DNA of 9,406 nucleotides from Chloroflexota bacterium (GTDB lineage: Bacteria > Chloroflexota > Limnocylindria > Limnocylindrales > CSP1-4), in assembly GCA_005881055.1 (NCBI GenBank), contig VBHW01000021.1, forward strand, positions 1 through 9,406. Direction: 5' to 3'. Of this stretch, positions 5,437-9,406 are shown piece by piece. Below the pieces are notes generated by a model. That model saw only the letters and a program-made list of their open reading frames with translations. It made no database searches and was not told where the DNA came from. Positions within the stretch are counted from its first letter, which is position 1; the number at the start of each line of letters is the position of its first letter. The translations under genes were made by a program, and so were the position numbers.

Positions 5437-7083
5437 TTGCGGAAGGTCGCCGCGGCCGTCCTCGCCCTGCCGGTTCTGGCGTCGCTGTACCTCCCCGTCC
5501 TGCTCCGTCGCTCGGTTGCCGCGCGCCTCGCGCTGGCGCTCGGCATCGGCGGCATCGTCGGCGTGGGCGCGATGGGGGCGATCGCACCGCGCGGGACGTC
5601 GGCCCAGCCACCCGTCCCGCTTGCGCCCGTCGCGAGCACCGCGTTCGGCCCGAACGTCCGCACCAACGTCAACCCGACGTCGCCCGTCGTCGTGACGTTC
5701 ACGAAGCCGATGGACCGCAACGCCGTGGCCAGGGCGCTCACGGTCACGCCGAGCGTCGCCGTCCAGCTCGACTGGGACGCGACGGCCACGTCGCTGACCG
5801 TCCAGCCCGCCAGGCGGTGGGCGAGCGGCACGTACTACACGATCACGATCGGCGCGGCGGCGGCCGACACGAGCGGGCGCCAGCTCGGCTCCCCGACCCG
5901 TGTCGCGTTCGTCACGCGGACCCAGACGGCCGGCCGGATCGTCGCCACGAAGGTTGACGGCAAGATCGTCGACGTCCGCAGCGCGTTCCGGGTCACCTTC
6001 GACCACCCGGTCGACGTGGCCGCCGCGGCCGCGGCGTTCCGGATCACGCCATCTGTGGACGGTAGCTTCGCCCTGCCGAGCGGTGCGACGGCCAGCGAGC
6101 TGACGTTCACGCCGCTCGCCCCGCTCATCGCGAACACGGTGTACCGCGTGAGCCTGACCGGGGCCCTCGCCGACGCGGAGGGCTCCGCGGTGACGACACC
6201 CGACGGCCTCGTCCTGCGGACGTCCCAGGCGCCGGCGGTCGTGCGCTTCCGGCCGCATGCGGCCGCGACCGGGGTGCCGGTCGGCACGCTCCTCTCCGTC
6301 CGTTTCACCCAGCGGATGAACCGGACGACGACGGCGGCGGCATTCTCTGTGACCGCAGACGGGAGGCCGGTCGCCGGGAAGATGAGCTGGGCCGAGGGCG
6401 ACTCGGTCCTCGTCTTCGATCCCTCGGCTGCGCTGCCCAAGGGAGCGCGGGTCCGCATGGCGGTGGGAGCCGATGCGACGGGCCGGAACGGCGCGACGAT
6501 CGCCGCCCCTGCGATCAGCACGTTCCTCGTGACCAGGCCGGCCGCCGCGGCGCCCGCGCCCCGGCGATCCTCGTCCTCGAGCGCGGCCGTCGCGATCCCG
6601 CGCGGCTCGGGCGGCTCGGTCGGCAGCGGCAGCTGGTACGCCGTCGAGACGTATTACCTCAAGCTCATGAACTGCACGCGGACGGGTGGCTGGGTGACCT
6701 CGACCGGCGCGTGCAGCAGCCCGGGCGGGCTGTCGACGCCGCCGATCGTCCTCGACGCCGGCCTGTCCAGCCGGGTCTCACGGCCGTACGCGAAGCTCCT
6801 CGCGACGACCGGTGCGTGCACCCACTTCTACAACGGCTCGCCGACGGACCGGCTGCATCGCGCCGGCTACAGCGGCTGGGCCGCGGAGAATCTCGGTTGC
6901 CGGAGCGCCCCGAACCCGTACGCCTCGGTCCTCGGGACGCACCTATTCTTCCAGAGCGAGAAGCCGTGCGGCGGCTACTGCCACTACGCGAACCTCATGA
7001 ACCCGGCCTACAAGCGCTGCGGGATCGGGGTGTGGGTCGCGTCCGGTCGGATCCGCCTCGTCATCGACTTCTACCACAGCTGA
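5437..7083 (+). CDS. Membrane-anchored or secreted Big_5 Ig-like / CAP-domain protein
   Basis: Probable extracytoplasmic protein of 548 residues. Two hydrophobic segments (~4-23 and ~32-50, separated by RRSVAAR) suggest a hairpin anchor or a signal sequence preceded by an extra helix. Three Ig-like repeats of the SbsA/Big_5 type follow (~70-160, ~164-262, ~264-366), each with a VxVTF..PMD or VRFTQRMN-like opening and a closing strand. An Ala/Pro/Ser linker (~366-398) leads to a C-terminal CAP (SCP/PR-1) domain (~399-548). The CAP signatures are CTHFYNGSPTDRLHRAGY, AAENLG and CHYANLMNPAYKRCGIGV, giving the conserved triad H463, E484 and H516. Seven cysteines fall within the CAP domain, suggesting disulfides outside the cell. 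TTG 5437 is preferred because AGGAG (5424-5428) lies 8 nt upstream; the frame is open from a TTG at 5329. CAP proteins have varied roles, so no activity is assigned. Confidence 0.87.
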   Translation: MRKVAAAVLALPVLASLYLPVLLRRSVAARLALALGIGGIVGVGAMGAIAPRGTSAQPPVPLAPVASTAFGPNVRTNVNPTSPVVVTFTKPMDRNAVARALTVTPSVAVQLDWDATATSLTVQPARRWASGTYYTITIGAAAADTSGRQLGSPTRVAFVTRTQTAGRIVATKVDGKIVDVRSAFRVTFDHPVDVAAAAAAFRITPSVDGSFALPSGATASELTFTPLAPLIANTVYRVSLTGALADAEGSAVTTPDGLVLRTSQAPAVVRFRPHAAATGVPVGTLLSVRFTQRMNRTTTAAAFSVTADGRPVAGKMSWAEGDSVLVFDPSAALPKGARVRMAVGADATGRNGATIAAPAISTFLVTRPAAAAPAPRRSSSSSAAVAIPRGSGGSVGSGSWYAVETYYLKLMNCTRTGGWVTSTGACSSPGGLSTPPIVLDAGLSSRVSRPYAKLLATTGACTHFYNGSPTDRLHRAGYSGWAAENLGCRSAPNPYASVLGTHLFFQSEKPCGGYCHYANLMNPAYKRCGIGVWVASGRIRLVIDFYHS

Positions 7084-7122
7084 CGCCCCAGCTGACGCCT
7101 CTCCTGACGTCTCTCCCGACGC
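7075..7122 (+). repeat. 12-bp tandem repeat, four degenerate units, spanning the Ig/CAP stop codon
   Basis: Units at 7075-7086, 7087-7098, 7099-7110 and 7111-7122 share the core CTGACGC (CAGCTGACGC in the first two, TCCTGACGT and TCCCGACGC in the last two). Because the period is a multiple of three, the stop TGA at 7081 recurs in frame at 7093 and 7105; the fourth unit has CGA. The first unit includes the last codons of the gene, so the repeat appears to have grown out of the gene's 3' end. Confidence 0.6.
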
Positions 7123-7132
7123 CTCCCGCACC

Positions 7133-7168
7133 GCCGCCTCCGGCGGGCCCGCTGTCGCCGCAGGCGGC
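7133..7168 (+). terminator. Possible imperfect terminator between the Ig/CAP gene and the next ORF
   Basis: GCCGCCT (7133-7139) pairs with AGGCGGC (7162-7168) across a 22-nt GC-rich loop; within it, CCGCC (7134-7138) can instead pair with GGCGG (7142-7146) across three bases. No T-run follows. In DNA this GC-rich such pairings arise by chance, so support is weak. Confidence 0.2.
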
Positions 7169-7188
7169 CGAACGTCGATGATCGCCCG

Positions 7189-7617
7189 ATGATCCGCAAC
7201 GTCGTCATCCACATCACGAACGAGCAGCCCCTGCTCGCCGACCTCTACCGCATGCCCGAGCCGACCGATGTCGCGCTCGTCTGCACGAACGTGCGAGCCA
7301 TGAGTGGCGGGCGTCCGAGCTTCATCCACGATTCGGCCGCGACGTTCATCTTCCCGTTCATCCACATCCGCTTCGTCGAGGTCCCGGTGACGTCCCGGGC
7401 GGGCGGGCGGGGATCACGGACGCCGGACGACGAGACCGCGGAGGCGGCCGAGGACGGCGGCGAGGCCGCGGCCTCGGCGGAGGGAGAGGGCGAGGCCGTC
7501 GCGACGCCGGCAGGGGCGAAGTCGGCCAACGGTGCGAAAGCGGCTCCGGCGGAGCTGGAGCCGGAGGCCGAGCTCGAGATCGACGAGGACTTCCTCAAGC
7601 GCATCCGCGACATCTGA
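7189..7617 (+). CDS. Hypothetical protein with compact N-terminus and acidic Ala/Glu-rich tail, upstream of topA
   Basis: I do not recognise a named family. The 142-residue protein has a plausible small alpha/beta N-terminal unit (~1-67: MIRNVVIHITNEQPLLADLY, ALVCTNVR, FIFPFIHIRFVEVPV), a long low-complexity acidic stretch (~80-128, rich in Glu, Ala and Gly) that is probably disordered, and a short charged terminal motif (EIDEDFLKRIRDI) that could be a helix. There is no signal peptide or transmembrane segment, so it is probably cytoplasmic. ATG 7189 is the only sensible start: the frame is open back to the TGA at 7105 but contains no earlier ATG, GTG or TTG. No Shine-Dalgarno is visible. It lies 133 nt before topA on the same strand. 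Confidence 0.75.
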   Translation: MIRNVVIHITNEQPLLADLYRMPEPTDVALVCTNVRAMSGGRPSFIHDSAATFIFPFIHIRFVEVPVTSRAGGRGSRTPDDETAEAAEDGGEAAASAEGEGEAVATPAGAKSANGAKAAPAELEPEAELEIDEDFLKRIRDI

Positions 7618-7638
7618 CCGTCGTCTCCAGAGCCCGTC

Positions 7639-7709
7639 GGCGCCGGTCGGGCGGCGCCGGTCCAATGGCCCCCCGCGGGGTCCCGCGAGTGGCCTCCCGA
7701 ACGGGGCCA
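7639..7709 (+). repeat. Repeat- and palindrome-rich intergenic stretch before topA
   Basis: GGCGCCGGTC occurs twice (7639-7648 and 7653-7662), each copy containing the palindrome GGCGCC. CCCCGCGGGG (7671-7680) is a perfect palindrome, and TGGCCCC (7666-7672) can pair with GGGGCCA (7703-7709) across 30 nt. These could form competing hairpins ending the upstream transcript, but there is no T-run and nothing identifies a known RNA element. Confidence 0.3.
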
Positions 7710-7733
7710 GGTGACTGGCCGTGCAGGACCCGG

Positions 7734-7742
7734 TGCTAGACT
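7734..7742 (+). promoter_or_regulatory. Extended -10 promoter of topA
   Basis: TGC followed by TAGACT forms an extended -10 (TGnTAnnnT). It ends 8 nt before the topA ATG at 7751, so transcription should start at or within one or two bases of the start codon. A GTGACT at 7711-7716 is a poor -35 at a 20-bp distance. No Shine-Dalgarno lies upstream of the ATG, which agrees with a leaderless mRNA. Confidence 0.5.
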
Positions 7743-7750
7743 CGATCGCG

Positions 7751-9406
7751 ATGGCGCGCAACCTCGTGATCGTGGAATCGCCGGCCAAGGCGAAGACGAT
7801 CGAACGCTACCTCGGCCCGGATTACACGGTCCTCGCCTCCTACGGCCACGTCCGCGACCTACCGGAGAAGCTTGGCAAGGACGAGCTCGGCGTCGACGTG
7901 GAGCACGACTTCGCCCCCGTCTACGAGATCGTCGCGGACCGCAGGAAGCAGGTCGGGGCGATCGAACGGGCCGCCCGCAAGGCAGACCTCGTCTATCTCG
8001 CGACCGACCTCGACCGGGAGGGCGAGGCGATCGCCTGGCACGTCTCGGAGGCGATCGGGCTCGACCCCAACAAGGCGCGCCGCGTGACGTTCAGCGAGAT
8101 CACCGAGCCGGCGATCCGCGAGGCGTTCGCCCACCCCCGGGCGATCGACAGCCATCTCGTCGATGCCCAGCAGGCGCGGCGCATCGTGGACCGCCTCGTC
8201 GGCTACCGGCTGAGCCCCCTGCTCTGGCGCAAGGTCCGCAGCGGCCTGTCGGCCGGGCGCGTGCAGTCGGTGGCCGTCCGCCTCGTCGTCGATCGGGAGC
8301 GCGAGATCCGCGCGTTCCAGGCCCGCGAGTACTGGACGCTCGAGGCCGTCATCGCGGCGGCCGGCGGGACGTTCACAGCCGATCTCGTCCGCATCGACGG
8401 GGAGAAGCCGGACATCGCCGACGAGGCGACGGCACACCGTCACCGCGACACGCTGTCGGGCGCCCACCCGATCGTCACGAGCGTCTCGGTCAAGCCCACG
8501 AGCCGGAACCCGGCGCCGCCCTTCACGACCTCGACGCTCCAGCAGGAGGCGAGCCGCAAGCTCGGGTTCAGCCCGAAGCGGACGATGTCGACGGCACAGC
8601 GGCTCTATGAGGGCATCGCGACGCCGGAGGGCCAGCTCGGCCTCATCACGTACATGCGCACTGACTCCGTCGCGCTCTCGCGCCAGGCCCTCGTCGACGC
8701 GCGGTCGGTCATCGCCGGCCGCTTCGGTGAGCGCTACACGGTGCCGAAGGGGCGCGTGTACAAGACGAAGACGCGCGGCGCGCAGGAGGCCCACGAGGCG
8801 ATCCGGCCGACGGCGTTCGGACGCGACCCGGAGGCGATGGCGAGGGTCCTGCCGCGTGACGAGGGCCGGCTCTACCGGCTCATCTGGCAGCGCGCCCTCG
8901 CGAGCCAGATGGCGGCGAAGGAGCTCGAGACGACGACGGTCGAGCTGGCCGCCGGGCCTTACGAGCTCCGGGCCTCGGCGACCCGTACGCTCTTTGACGG
9001 CTTCGCTGCTGTCTACACCGAGGGCCAGGACGACGCGGCCGAGGAGGTCGAGCGTTCACTGCCGTTGCTCCGGACGGGCGACGAGACGACCGTCGAGTCC
9101 GTCGAGGCGAAGCAGCACTTCACCGAGCCGCCACCGCGCTACACCGAAGCGACCCTCATCAAGGCGCTCGAGGAGAACGGAATCGGCCGTCCGTCGACAT
9201 ACGCGGCGACGATCTCGACGATCCTCGACCGCGGGTACGTGCGCGTCCGGGAGCGCAGGCTCCAGCCCGAGCCCGTCGGCGAGGTCGTCACGGACCTCCT
9301 CGTCGGCCACTTCGGCGAGCTCGTGGACCTGAAGTTCACCGCCCGCATGGAAGAGGACCTCGACGCGGTCGCCCGCGGCAAGCGCGCCTGGGTGCCGGTC
9401 GTGCGC
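7751..9406 (+). CDS. topA: DNA topoisomerase I (type IA), 3' end beyond the window
   Basis: Type IA topoisomerase, which relaxes negative supercoils by cutting one strand and passing the other through. The first 552 residues are present and the frame is open to the last base. The TOPRIM domain has E9 in VIVESPAKAKTI and the acidic triad D86, D88 and E90 in DLDREGEAIAWH. The catalytic domain has SAGRVQSVAVRLVVDRE, PFTTSTLQQEA, the active-site tyrosine Y301 with R303 in LITYMRTDS, H348 in QEAHEAIRPT, and EENGIGRPSTYAATI. The E. coli counterparts are E9, D111/D113/E115, Y319, R321 and H365, so the spacing here is shorter, as in versions with few insertions. Family proteins usually run to 700-900 residues, so the zinc-finger or other C-terminal region is missing. 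It has its own promoter and probably no leader. dprA-topA proximity is common; here two genes lie between them. Confidence 0.98.
   Translation, partial: MARNLVIVESPAKAKTIERYLGPDYTVLASYGHVRDLPEKLGKDELGVDVEHDFAPVYEIVADRRKQVGAIERAARKADLVYLATDLDREGEAIAWHVSEAIGLDPNKARRVTFSEITEPAIREAFAHPRAIDSHLVDAQQARRIVDRLVGYRLSPLLWRKVRSGLSAGRVQSVAVRLVVDREREIRAFQAREYWTLEAVIAAAGGTFTADLVRIDGEKPDIADEATAHRHRDTLSGAHPIVTSVSVKPTSRNPAPPFTTSTLQQEASRKLGFSPKRTMSTAQRLYEGIATPEGQLGLITYMRTDSVALSRQALVDARSVIAGRFGERYTVPKGRVYKTKTRGAQEAHEAIRPTAFGRDPEAMARVLPRDEGRLYRLIWQRALASQMAAKELETTTVELAAGPYELRASATRTLFDGFAAVYTEGQDDAAEEVERSLPLLRTGDETTVESVEAKQHFTEPPPRYTEATLIKALEENGIGRPSTYAATISTILDRGYVRVRERRLQPEPVGEVVTDLLVGHFGELVDLKFTARMEEDLDAVARGKRAWVPVVR

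Noticed and set aside
7859..8794. Minus-strand ORF opposite topA
   Set aside because: Mirror of the TOPRIM and catalytic region of topA; no independent signal.

Overview
The window is very GC-rich bacterial chromosome with a strong G/C third-position codon bias. The core genes are all read left to right. The gene content (a REC-MinD/CpaE-type fusion, ComM, DprA, a TopA with few insertions and a secreted Big_5-CAP protein) would fit a high-GC Chloroflexota lineage of the Limnocylindria/Ellin6529 type. An actinobacterium cannot be excluded, and this placement is inference rather than a database result.

Layout. At 1-901 a small unrecognised ORF overlaps, by ATGA, a divergent Nudix hydrolase of the predicted-phosphoesterase type. 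A TATAAT box follows, then a CheY-like receiver fused to a CpaE/TadZ-like ATPase (989-2482). The recognisable fold of that protein ends near residue 376. Its last ~120 codons do not look like coding sequence and lie opposite a short minus-strand ORF with a hydrophobic N-terminus (2168-2368). Between this minus ORF and the next plus-strand gene sits a near-perfect 20-bp palindrome (2420-2439). Next come comM/yifB (2492-4072) and dprA (4072-5286), coupled by TGATG.

A GC hairpin closes that pair. After it comes a predicted membrane-anchored or secreted protein with three bacterial Ig-like repeats and a C-terminal CAP domain (5437-7083), whose stop codon lies in a 12-bp tandem repeat that supplies three in-frame TGA codons. 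A short protein with a compact N-terminus and an acidic, Ala/Glu-rich tail follows (7189-7617). Last is topA, cut by the window edge (7751-9406), with an extended -10 so close to its ATG that the mRNA is probably leaderless.

How the genes work together. comM (branch-migration helicase for integrating transforming DNA) and dprA (loader of RecA on incoming single strands) form a natural-transformation pair, and dprA-topA is a common neighbourhood. The CpaE/TadZ-like protein directly upstream suggests, by inference only, a link to assembly or positioning of a Tad/type IV-like pilus. I see no CRISPR array, insertion sequence, tRNA, rRNA or wholly new multi-gene system. The most unusual segment is 2117-2491.
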